The notes beneath the pieces are model-generated. The model was not told where the DNA came from and searched no databases. It worked only from the letters and a program-made list of their open reading frames with translations. Below are positions 1 through 7,314 of a DNA stretch of 38,539 bases, in pieces. Origin of the DNA: a virus. The DNA lies in the IMG/VR virus record IMGVR_UViG_3300009551_000034, positions 1-38,539 of that record. One strand, written 5' to 3'. Numbering within the stretch: the stretch's first letter is position 1; each line of letters opens with the position of its first letter. A program made the translations under genes and the position numbers.

Positions 1-123
1 TGACGTCATGAGCAGACCGGTCGCCTTCGTCGGGAATTTCACCCGGAGACGCGGACCCTCGGCGCCCGAGACCTTCGTGACCTGTACGCTTCCCGTGGCG
101 ATCTCGTCCTTACAGACGGTGAA
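1..123. repeat. Left copy of 123-base end repeat (circular overlap)
   Basis: These bases are identical to the last 123 bases of the window. The tail-fibre reading frame crosses the repeat and joins both ends into one 380-codon gene, so this is best read as the overlap of a circular or circularly permuted map. A real linear direct terminal repeat would cut that gene in two. Confidence 0.95.
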
Positions 124-555
124 CTGCGAGGCGTCCGTCTCGTTCCACTTCCAGATCAGCGGATGATGGAACGTGTCGAGCTTCGCCTTGTCGGCCGCCG
201 ACATCGAGCCGTCCGCGCCAGACGTCGCGGCGGAGATCGAGATATCCGGGGTGAGCCCGCCCGACGAAACGATCGGAGCCGAACCGGTAACGGCCGTAAC
301 TCCGGCGGTTCCGCCGTTGACCTGAGACCATCCTGTCGAACCGGTCCCGGTCGACTTCACCCACAAGCCGTCATCACCACTCGGCGTCCCACCACGTACC
401 TGCACGTAGGATCCCGGAGGAGCCGTTACGACACCTTCCGGCGACGAGGCGGCCAGCCCGACCTTCACGCCTCTTAGGGCTGCCGGGAGGCCTTCTCCCG
501 CGAACGCTGGAAGGGCGTCCTGGGTGACGTACGTTCTCTTCGAGGAGGTGGGCAT
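1..555 (-). CDS. Tail fibre / receptor-binding protein, N-terminal part (wraps to right end)
   Basis: This is the first 185 codons of a 380-residue protein whose remainder lies at 37829-38416. ATG is at 555-553, six bases after the TGA of the esterase gene. Residues 46-76 carry a PGSYVQVRGG...GLWVKSTGTGSTGW pattern, and residues 86-126 carry a TGSAPIVSSGG...MSAADKAKLD pattern. Both are common in phage tail fibres just before the shaft or receptor domain. The C-terminal half is rich in Ser, Thr, Gly, Phe and Tyr and looks beta-structured. It is probably displayed at the tail tip, where it would bind the host surface. The receptor cannot be inferred. It is the last large gene of the late block. 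The fibre-type motifs are seen directly; the host-binding role is inferred. Confidence 0.8.
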   Translation of the reverse strand, partial: MPTSSKRTYVTQDALPAFAGEGLPAALRGVKVGLAASSPEGVVTAPPGSYVQVRGGTPSGDDGLWVKSTGTGSTGWSQVNGGTAGVTAVTGSAPIVSSGGLTPDISISAATSGADGSMSAADKAKLDTFHHPLIWKWNETDASQFTVCKDEIATGSVQVTKVSGAEGPRLRVKFPTKATGLLMTS

Positions 556-558
556 CGC

Positions 559-1347
559 TCACGCCGCCATCAGGGAGTCAACGACATTCGCTGCATCGAG
601 CGCGACGGTCTCCGACACGGTGGAGGGGTAGTGGAGGCCGTCCGGCGACATCGCGTAGGGGTCGGTGTTGAAGAGCGTGATCTTCGCGTCGGCGCCGGCC
701 GTCGAGTCTTGTCCTGCCTGGACGTCGGCGTAGTGAGCCGTGCTCGATCCGCTGTTGAGTCTCATCAGCAGAATCTGGAGATTCGGGAGCCCGAGATCTG
801 AGCGTACTGCGGAGAAGAACGCCGGGAGGTTCGTTCCATAGTTTGCGGCCATCGTCGGATCCATCGCGTCGTTCTCGCCCTGCCACCAGATCAGGAGCGT
901 GCGGTCTTCGGTAGCCAGCGTGGGCCTGTACGGCGAGGCCTTCGCGGTTGCTACCGTATTGATCAGCTCCCGGTAGTTGTGGTTGCCGGCGCCCGCTGGA
1001 CTCCAGTCGCTTGCGAGGCTGGTGGAGCCTTCCGCGCACTGAATGAGCGAGAGGCGGTGCCCGAGCTGCGTCGAAAGCTTCCACGCGAGAACCTGATTGA
1101 AGCCGCCCCAGAGGCGAGAGCTCGTGAGGGGCGTGTACGTCATCGGATAGTAGAGATTCTGCGAGTACGGCTGCCAGCACCCCACCTTGATGTTCGCGTT
1201 CGAGTTGAATAGGCCTCGCCACCAAACCCACGCCTTCACGTTCGGAAGGAGAGCGTACTTAGAATCCGTCACGACGCGCGTGTCCGGGCAGTAGGGGACG
1301 ATGTTTGATTGGCCCGCGAGGATTAGCGTTGTGGTTCCGGCGCTCAT
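559..1347 (-). CDS. SGNH-type esterase (sialate O-acetylesterase-like), tail-associated
   Basis: A 262-residue SGNH/GDSL-family hydrolase. Residues 8-15 read LILAGQSN, placing the nucleophile at Ser14 and an oxyanion-hole Asn at 15. Residues 153-161 read IWWQGENDA, close to the WxQGExDA motif of sialate O-acetylesterase-type enzymes, and PDGLHYP supplies Asp236 and His239 of the triad. The family removes acetyl or acyl groups from carbohydrates. Its position between the lectin-like gene and the tail fibre suggests it trims a surface polysaccharide during adsorption. ATG at 1347 overlaps the previous TGA (ATGA), which excludes the longer open frame running upstream. No signal peptide is seen, as expected for a virion part. 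The substrate is not determinable. Confidence 0.85.
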   Translation of the reverse strand: MSAGTTTLILAGQSNIVPYCPDTRVVTDSKYALLPNVKAWVWWRGLFNSNANIKVGCWQPYSQNLYYPMTYTPLTSSRLWGGFNQVLAWKLSTQLGHRLSLIQCAEGSTSLASDWSPAGAGNHNYRELINTVATAKASPYRPTLATEDRTLLIWWQGENDAMDPTMAANYGTNLPAFFSAVRSDLGLPNLQILLMRLNSGSSTAHYADVQAGQDSTAGADAKITLFNTDPYAMSPDGLHYPSTVSETVALDAANVVDSLMAA

Positions 1348-2180
1348 CCTTGTACCGCTCCGATCTGTCTCCCCGAGTACGCGCGGACGCGCCGGAGCGC
1401 CGAGGCGGTCGCGTTCGGTCCGCAGATGAATAGGTCGGCTAGGTTTGCGTAGAGGAACAAGCTGGACTCGGCCCGAGAGCCAACGTGCATATCCGCCGTC
1501 GCATACACGCCCGACGAGTAGGCGGATCCGCTCCCGGGGTCGGTGACGAGAAGCTGGACTCCGTCGAGCGTCTGGGCCGTCGAGCCGGCGGAAGAACCTC
1601 CGAGGTCGACCTGGATCACGCCCGGGTCGATCAGCGGAACCGTTCCTGCGTTCGACCTCCGGATCCCGAGCCCGGCCCCGGCTCCTCGATTGCCGACTTC
1701 GAGCGTCGAAGAGACCGTGTCGTTGAGGAAGATGCCGAACAAGCCCGTCGCCGAGAACCAGGAAGAACCCCATTCAACGATCGTTTGTAGCGAGGCGGGA
1801 GTGTTCGACTGGAGGCCAATCACGAAGTGAGAAGCGGAGAGAGCGTGCATCGCCGCCTTGAAGGCCGCGTCCGTGCAAACGAGCCCGTGAGATCCTCCGA
1901 AGATGATCCCCGCGTGAGTCTTCCCGCCAGGGTCGGTGATCGAGGTAGCCCCGTAGGACGGGCGTAGCGTGCTGGTGGCGGTGAGCTGGTACCCCGCCTT
2001 CTGGCCTGTCACGGAATTGATCAGGGAACCCGTCAGCGAAAGCCCGGCCCGGGCCGTCCACCACTCGATCAGGTCGAGTTCCGGGTCGGTGAGGGGAGAG
2101 TAGGTGGCGGCGGATGAGACTCCACGAACGTACTTTCTACGTTCGCTCCGAGTCGCGCGTCTCGCCGCCGTCCTCCTCAT
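1344..2180 (-). CDS. Concanavalin/LamG-like tail protein
   Basis: About 278 residues. After a short basic N-terminus comes a segment resembling the start of lectin-like phage proteins (DPELDLIEWWTARAGLSL), then alternating strands and a HFVIGLQSN stretch typical of LamG or concanavalin-like jelly rolls. These domains bind carbohydrate or decorate tails. The order 145-residue protein, this protein, esterase, fibre points to the tail tip. ATG at 2180 forms an ATGA overlap with the gene before it and its own TGA overlaps the esterase ATG. A GTG about 18 codons further in, just before SSAATYSP, is an alternative start, because the first residues are Arg-rich and look non-conserved. The fold call rests on general pattern only. 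Confidence 0.6.
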   Translation of the reverse strand: MRRTAARRATRSERRKYVRGVSSAATYSPLTDPELDLIEWWTARAGLSLTGSLINSVTGQKAGYQLTATSTLRPSYGATSITDPGGKTHAGIIFGGSHGLVCTDAAFKAAMHALSASHFVIGLQSNTPASLQTIVEWGSSWFSATGLFGIFLNDTVSSTLEVGNRGAGAGLGIRRSNAGTVPLIDPGVIQVDLGGSSAGSTAQTLDGVQLLVTDPGSGSAYSSGVYATADMHVGSRAESSLFLYANLADLFICGPNATASALRRVRAYSGRQIGAVQG

Positions 2181-2611
2181 CGGCCGACGTCCGATCCCGC
2201 GTAGTCTCCGTCGGACGAGCGCACGACGGCGAAGCCGTTGTTGCTGGACGAACTCTGGATCCGGAGGAATGGATAGCGAGCGGGGATCGCCACGTCGACG
2301 CTGCCAGCGTCGATCCATCCGGGCGCGTTGGGGACGATCCCGGCTCCTCCTCCGGAATCAGTCGACACATCGAAGCCGTCGTCTGCGAGCGCTTCCGTCG
2401 CGAAGAACCCGAACAGCAATCGATCTCCGACTGTTCCCGGGAGCCATTGAATGGTGATGTACTGATCTCGACCCCACGCGGAGAGATCGATGATGTCGCC
2501 GTTGTCGTCGATCGATGGGAACTGATAGGCGCCCTCTCGGATCTGACTCGGGTCTGTACTCGGGCTTCCCGAAGCTCCGCACCGAGGGCCTACTACGATA
2601 TCTCTCGCCAT
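2177..2611 (-). CDS. Small structural protein of the tail module, unknown
   Basis: 144 residues, beginning ARDIVVGPRCGASG. A GTG directly before the ATG (2614-2612) overlaps the stop of the preceding gene and would add one residue. The sequence is mixed polar and aromatic with alternating short hydrophobic segments (QYITIQWLPG, RLLFGFFATEAL, YPFLRIQSSSSNNGFAVV), suggesting a compact beta-sandwich. I recognise no family. It lies between the ejection-type proteins and the lectin-like protein with 4-base overlaps on its downstream side, so a virion role is likely. It could be a small tail-tip adaptor or a decoration domain. Confidence 0.65.
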   Translation of the reverse strand: MARDIVVGPRCGASGSPSTDPSQIREGAYQFPSIDDNGDIIDLSAWGRDQYITIQWLPGTVGDRLLFGFFATEALADDGFDVSTDSGGGAGIVPNAPGWIDAGSVDVAIPARYPFLRIQSSSSNNGFAVVRSSDGDYAGSDVGR

Positions 2612-2613
2612 CA

Positions 2614-4221
2614 CTACCTACCTTCCGGCGCCGCCGGCTCGTCGAGTTGAATCAAGCTCTCATCGAAAGGCGTTACCGGCCTCCCGAGGTCGGGAGCGGT
2701 CGCCGCTTCGATCGTCGTCGCGTATTCCGGGTCCTGACGTGACAGGACGTCGTGGGCCGCCGCGAGAGCGCCGGGACCGCGTTCGGCCGCAGCTCGAAGA
2801 ACCGGTGCGTACCGACCGAGGGCCGACGCGCCAGCTCCGCCACGCTCTAGGAGGCTCCGGACCGCATCCAGGCTCGTGGCCCGGAGAGCCGTTCCCCGGC
2901 CTCGTAGCCCCCTTCTCGCAGCTCCGAGGGCCAGCGCCGTACCTCCGAGACCGAGAGCTTGCGGAACGTGATCGGCCGCCGCCGAAACGCCATCGGCGAG
3001 AAGACCGAGAGTCCCCACGCCACCGGCGCCGAGAAGGTTCCCGAGAGCGGACCCGCTCGCCGGGGAGGAAGAAGGAGAGAACTCGCGTGCACGTCGCGCG
3101 GTCGCGAGTCGACGTTCCGCTTCCGCTCTCACGTCCGGTGAAGCGGTCGAAGCGAGATCTCCGAACTCTTCGGCGAACGGGCTCTCGGTCGAGGAACCTT
3201 CGTTACCGAACCCGAGGATCAGGTCCGGATCACGTGACGTTGAAGCGGTAGGGAGTTCGCCGCGATCGCGGGCGGCCCGGCTGGCTTCCGTCGTGCCCGA
3301 ACGAGAGATGTAGTCCTCTGCAGCCGTGTGCACCTCGGAGGGGCGTCGAGCCCGACCGGTGAGGCCCATCGCCCGGATCCGATCCGCTTCCCCTCGAAGA
3401 CCGCCGGGAGCGGCGCGAACGATCTCTTCCCGAAGAGGACCTCCGCCTGTCGCCGCTCGAACGTGGGCCTCGTCGCCCAGTTCCCGGAGACGATCGATGA
3501 TGCTCGACCCCGCTCGGGAAGCCGACGGAGCGACGCGTTCGAGAGCTTCGCCCCCGGCCCCGAGAAGACCACCGGCGAGGCCGCCGCCGAAGACGCCCTC
3601 ACCGGTGTCGGCCAGCAGCTCGTCCCCTTCGCCTTCGGAAGCTCCGGAGGATGCGAAGCCCCCGAAGAGGGCGCCGCCGCGGACGGCCTGAAGGCCTCGA
3701 CCGATCGCAGTCGGAGCGCGAGCCTCGGCCCCGAGGGGCGCCGTCGCGAGCGCACCGGTGATCTCCCCAGCTCCGTAGCCGTATGGTGAACGATCCGAAG
3801 CTTCGTCTTCGGCGTCTCGAACCACGTCACGAACACGACCGTAGGTCTCGGTCGGATCCGTCGAGAGGTCGTCGAGAGAACCCGGAAGTCCGGAAACGGA
3901 CCCGGCCTGACCGAGCGCCGCCGCCGCTCCGGTCAGCTCATCCAGCCAGTTCGCGGAAGCTCCGGCTCCTCCTCCGAGGAGGAAGTCGAGAGGGTCGGAC
4001 GTCACGTCCTCATAAGCACGATGGAGGCGACGTCCGATACCGGGGGAGTCGAGAGCGTCTTCCTGAGCACGAGCGGCGTCACGAGCCCGGCGATCTTCCG
4101 CGTGAGGATCCCCGACGATGTGCTCCTCCGGGAGGACAATCGCGTGAGGTGGGAGCGGACCCATCTCGTCGCCGATCGGCTCCTCGTCGAGTTCGATCTG
4201 ACCTTCGTCGAATTCGCTCAC
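2614..4221 (-). CDS. Putative internal virion / DNA-ejection protein
   Basis: 535 residues, Gly/Ala-rich, with long low-polarity stretches (about 160-235 and 395-440, such as GVFGGGLAGGLLGAGGEAL) that could form membrane-active helices. Such composition just after the tail nozzle gene is typical of podovirus ejection proteins, which leave the head with the DNA and form a channel across the envelope. The same short motif stands near both ends: FDEGQIELDE at 4-13 and FDESLIQLDE at 519-528. GTG at 4221 overlaps the upstream TGA (GTGA). There is no lytic transglycosylase motif. The function is inferred from composition and position and could equally be a scaffold-like core protein. Confidence 0.6.
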   Translation of the reverse strand: MSEFDEGQIELDEEPIGDEMGPLPPHAIVLPEEHIVGDPHAEDRRARDAARAQEDALDSPGIGRRLHRAYEDVTSDPLDFLLGGGAGASANWLDELTGAAAALGQAGSVSGLPGSLDDLSTDPTETYGRVRDVVRDAEDEASDRSPYGYGAGEITGALATAPLGAEARAPTAIGRGLQAVRGGALFGGFASSGASEGEGDELLADTGEGVFGGGLAGGLLGAGGEALERVAPSASRAGSSIIDRLRELGDEAHVRAATGGGPLREEIVRAAPGGLRGEADRIRAMGLTGRARRPSEVHTAAEDYISRSGTTEASRAARDRGELPTASTSRDPDLILGFGNEGSSTESPFAEEFGDLASTASPDVRAEAERRLATARRAREFSPSSSPASGSALGNLLGAGGVGTLGLLADGVSAAADHVPQALGLGGTALALGAARRGLRGRGTALRATSLDAVRSLLERGGAGASALGRYAPVLRAAAERGPGALAAAHDVLSRQDPEYATTIEAATAPDLGRPVTPFDESLIQLDEPAAPEGR

Positions 4222-6194
4222 GGGATAGCCTCCCAGGGAGCCTGCAAGGTCATCCCGGCCGGCGCGCTACCGGTCGCGCCCGTCTCCGTGTTGCGGATAC
4301 GAACGCGAGCGGGCGCCGCCGGAGCTGCTGGAGCGCTTCCGCGTGTGCCGCTCTGTGGAATTGGCGAGCTCGATCCTGCTGATCCTCCGGAACCACCAGG
4401 ACCCGTGGGGAATCCACGGAGGTAGTACCTCTCGAAGTGCTCCATCTGTTCTGGAGACGCTCCGCCGCCCTCGGCGATGTCCATCACGTTCTGACGCAGG
4501 GTGTCGCGCCACGCGTCGAGAGCGGCCTCGTAGGTATCCGTTCCCCCGGTGATTGCGTCGTACCAGTTCACCGCGGGCGGGCTGTCCTGGATGTAGATCT
4601 CCCGCTCACCAGCGTTGATCGTTCCCGCGTTCGAGATTCCGGACTGAGCGGTGGCGAGTCGAGACTGAGCCTGAGACATCGCTGTCGCCGCGGGCGATCC
4701 AGGGACGAAGAACTGAGAAGGCGGATACTGGTGATAGACCGTGTTAAGGTGATTCAGCGCCGAAACAACGTTTCGAGTTCCGTCGAGAACGCCTCGAACG
4801 GCCCTTTGCGAAGGAGCGTCCGAGTAGACGTCGGTCGAGAGGGTGAGAGGCTCTTGTCCACGAGGGGCGGCGACGGCGAACGTCGGGCCCCCGCCAGCTC
4901 CGGCGCCTACTCCGCCTTCGCCCATCCGACTCGTTCGAGCGACTACGGCCGCGTGGAGTTCTCGCGGCGTCATCACCGACGCGCGCCGCTCCGCTTCCGC
5001 CTGGCTCATTCCGCCGGCCACGAGGTCGCCGATCACGAGGGACCGAGCCTCCGTCGCGCTCGTCCCGGAACCTCCGCCGGTACCGCCCCCTCCGGTGTCG
5101 CGGAAGCCGAGACGATCGAATCGGGCGATGATCGGGGCGAGTTCCTCTGCCGTCATCGACTCAATCGGACGCGCGAAAGAAGCCTCCGTACGAGCCCGCA
5201 TCTCGGGCCGCATCATCGCGAGAGTCGTTCGGACCGCCTGCTGGGCGCCACGAGAGACGCTCGAAGTCGCACTGTTCCGGGCTTCACGAGTCGAACGGGC
5301 GAGTTCGTCGGCCGAAGCCTGACGAGCGGAAGCCGCCTCGCGAGAAGCGGTAAGGGCCCGACTCGCGGCCTCGTTCGTGTCCGCCTGTCGAACCTGGAGG
5401 CCGTAGTTTCGATCGGCTCGCTCGTCCTCGATGCGCTGACGCGCTTCGGTTCGAGCGGTCGCCGCCTCGGACTGACGAAGGTTCGACTTCGAGGCGAGTG
5501 CGGAGCGGAGTCCCGCTCGACGCTCCTGTTCGAGGCGAGAGACGCGATCGTCGAACTCGGGCGCCTGGCGGTGGCCCGCGACCATAAGCCCGGAGCCGAG
5601 GGCGTGGAGGATGCGGCGGAACGGATCCGCGTCTCTGGCTCCGGAGATCTCGTCTTCGCTCGGAAGCCCGGCGTCGAGGCGCGGAAGGGGACCGGCGGCC
5701 CGGTTCCGTTCCTCATCGATCGGAGGTTTCGACATAGTCTCAGCGGCCACCTCCGGCGGAGGAGGTGGCGATGCTGGAGACATCGCAGATGCAGACGCCG
5801 GAGGCGCCGCCGAGGTCGGGTTCGTGAGCGAGTCGAGAGCGGCGAGGGCCAGCTCATCGTCGTCACTCGAAGGAGAAGCCTCGACAGACGGAGACGGCGC
5901 TACGGGGGGCGTAGGCGCCTCTTCGAGGTCGAGATCGGGAGTCGGGGTGGGTCCGATCTCCGGGGCGTCTACGGGTGTCGTAGACGGCGGCCGGAACTCG
6001 ATCGGTGGAGTCGCTCCGGGACGCTCCGGAAGAGCCCCCGCCGGTTCGGTCGGGAACTCGCCATCTCGAACTGAAGCGAGATCATCCGTGAGGTCGCGCT
6101 CCGCGTACTGCGGGAGAGGATCCTCCGGAAGGGACAGATGGTCGAGAGCCGCCAAAGCGGCCTCGTCCTCATCCGTGAAGTCGATACGTGCCAT
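4218..6194 (-). CDS. Putative internal virion protein, Pro-rich N-terminus and coiled coil
   Basis: 658 residues. The first 170 are acidic and proline-rich and look disordered, with two copies of a short motif: DEDEAALAALDHL at 8-20 and DDDELALAALDSL at 111-123. Residues of about 200-330 are an Arg/Glu/Ala-rich predicted coiled coil, followed by Gly-rich linkers and a mixed C-terminal part. The layout fits a large core or ejection protein of a short-tailed phage packed with the genome. ATG at 6194 has a GAGGT ribosome site about six bases upstream. It overlaps the 535-residue gene by GTGA. No enzymatic motif is seen. The alternative is a tail-tape-like protein, but no long-tail genes are present. 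Confidence 0.6.
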   Translation of the reverse strand: MARIDFTDEDEAALAALDHLSLPEDPLPQYAERDLTDDLASVRDGEFPTEPAGALPERPGATPPIEFRPPSTTPVDAPEIGPTPTPDLDLEEAPTPPVAPSPSVEASPSSDDDELALAALDSLTNPTSAAPPASASAMSPASPPPPPEVAAETMSKPPIDEERNRAAGPLPRLDAGLPSEDEISGARDADPFRRILHALGSGLMVAGHRQAPEFDDRVSRLEQERRAGLRSALASKSNLRQSEAATARTEARQRIEDERADRNYGLQVRQADTNEAASRALTASREAASARQASADELARSTREARNSATSSVSRGAQQAVRTTLAMMRPEMRARTEASFARPIESMTAEELAPIIARFDRLGFRDTGGGGTGGGSGTSATEARSLVIGDLVAGGMSQAEAERRASVMTPRELHAAVVARTSRMGEGGVGAGAGGGPTFAVAAPRGQEPLTLSTDVYSDAPSQRAVRGVLDGTRNVVSALNHLNTVYHQYPPSQFFVPGSPAATAMSQAQSRLATAQSGISNAGTINAGEREIYIQDSPPAVNWYDAITGGTDTYEAALDAWRDTLRQNVMDIAEGGGASPEQMEHFERYYLRGFPTGPGGSGGSAGSSSPIPQSGTRGSAPAAPAAPARVRIRNTETGATGSAPAGMTLQAPWEAIP

Positions 6195-6203
6195 CGTCGT
6201 ACC

Positions 6204-6935
6204 TCAGGCCGCCGCCGCGATGATCGAGCCGAGAGCGGCGAGAGTGTCTTCCTGGTTTTGCTGTGAGCGATTCGCCTGGGAGTTCGCCGTGGAAGCGTCG
6301 GTCGAGTACTGACCGGTGGCTCCGGCCGCACGCGCCGCCGCGTCCTGCCACGCCTGCTGTGTCGCTCCGATGTCGGTCGATCGGATATTGCCGGCGAGCG
6401 ATCCCGCCGCGTTCGTGGCCGCGAGCTGGCGCTGTTGAGCCGACTGCATCATCGCACTCTCAGCGTCCGACGTTCGCTGCTGTCCCGCCTGCATGGCCTG
6501 TTGCTGGGTCGCGAAGTCGAGGCCGGAGCCTCCGAGCCCACGAGCCGAAGCCTGCTGAGAGAGCGCCCGGCGCTGAGCTCCTGCCGCCTGCGAGTCGCGG
6601 GCTCGGGTCGTTTCCATCGCCTGACGATCCGCCCCGGTCGGTCCCTGCTGTCCCCACTGCTGGAGCTGGGCGAGGGCGCCGAGCTGCGCGTCTCGATCTT
6701 CGGAAGGTCCCGAGAGCTGGTCCGCCGTCGGAGGAGAAAGCGTGTCCCAGTAGGCGCGGTTCCGGTTCGCCGCGTCCTGCTGACGAGCGTAGTTGACCTG
6801 GTCGGAGAGACCGGTAAGGCCTCCGATCGGAGAACCGGCAATCGAAACGAGAGCTGGGTTGTTCTCGTTCAGAGTGTCGTAGGCGCTCGTGGGGTCGTTG
6901 TATTCGGCGCCGTATGGATTGTAGTTGTTCGGCAC
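6204..6935 (-). CDS. Putative internal virion protein, Gln/Ala-rich
   Basis: 243 residues, starting with an Asn/Tyr-rich segment (PNNYNPYGAEYN) and continuing as Gln/Ala/Arg-rich helix (about 60-225), ending in a hydrophobic LAALGSIIAAAA tail. Helical Gln-rich proteins with a hydrophobic end occur among podovirus internal core proteins that assemble the ejection channel. GTG at 6935 is preceded by GGAGGG with six-base spacing, and the previous gene ends at 6937. It is the first of three consecutive internal-protein candidates. The role is inferred from composition and gene order. Confidence 0.6.
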   Translation of the reverse strand: MPNNYNPYGAEYNDPTSAYDTLNENNPALVSIAGSPIGGLTGLSDQVNYARQQDAANRNRAYWDTLSPPTADQLSGPSEDRDAQLGALAQLQQWGQQGPTGADRQAMETTRARDSQAAGAQRRALSQQASARGLGGSGLDFATQQQAMQAGQQRTSDAESAMMQSAQQRQLAATNAAGSLAGNIRSTDIGATQQAWQDAAARAAGATGQYSTDASTANSQANRSQQNQEDTLAALGSIIAAAA

Positions 6936-6936
6936 G

Positions 6937-7314
6937 TTATCCCTCCACGACGAGAATAGTCAGGTCGTAATCTACGTTGTCGTCCAACCCTAGTCCTCCA
7001 AGGATGGTCAGATTCGACGAAGTAGAAGTCGACGCCCATGAACACTTCAAAGGGACACCGGAGTAGAAGATCGTCCGGTTCGCCTCCGTCGAGGCTCGGA
7101 TACACCGGACGTCGATCGGCGGCTTCGAGGAGGAAAGTCGAAGGACCCGAGGCGACGAGGTGTTGAACGTGGTCTGGTAGACCGTTCCGATCTGATCTCC
7201 GTATCGGACGTTCCCCGCGAGGATGTTCTGCACGGAGTCGACCCACGCCTGTAGGTTCCGGGCGGAGCCCTCCCAGCCGTTCTCGCTTCGAAGAGTGAGC
7301 TTTACGGGTTTCAT
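6937..7314 (-). CDS. Small virion protein following the tail nozzle gene, unknown
   Basis: 125 residues beginning KPVKLTLRSENGWEGSARNL, with many short beta strands and an acidic hydrophobic C-terminus (YDLTILVVEG). ATG at 7314 overlaps the TGA of the nozzle gene, so translation is coupled to it. Many podovirus genomes carry a small gene here between the tail and internal proteins. I do not recognise a family and see no catalytic motif. It may be a tail accessory or knob subunit. Confidence 0.65.
   Translation of the reverse strand: MKPVKLTLRSENGWEGSARNLQAWVDSVQNILAGNVRYGDQIGTVYQTTFNTSSPRVLRLSSSKPPIDVRCIRASTEANRTIFYSGVPLKCSWASTSTSSNLTILGGLGLDDNVDYDLTILVVEG

Noticed and set aside
1-123. True direct terminal repeats of a linear genome
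   Set aside because: The fibre gene would be split with neither half complete; joined through the repeat it is a coherent 380-residue protein.
4437-6074. Long plus-strand open frame (545 codons) opposite the 658-residue gene
   Set aside because: Arg/Ser-rich shadow of the GC-rich minus-strand gene; no ribosome site and no coherent fold.
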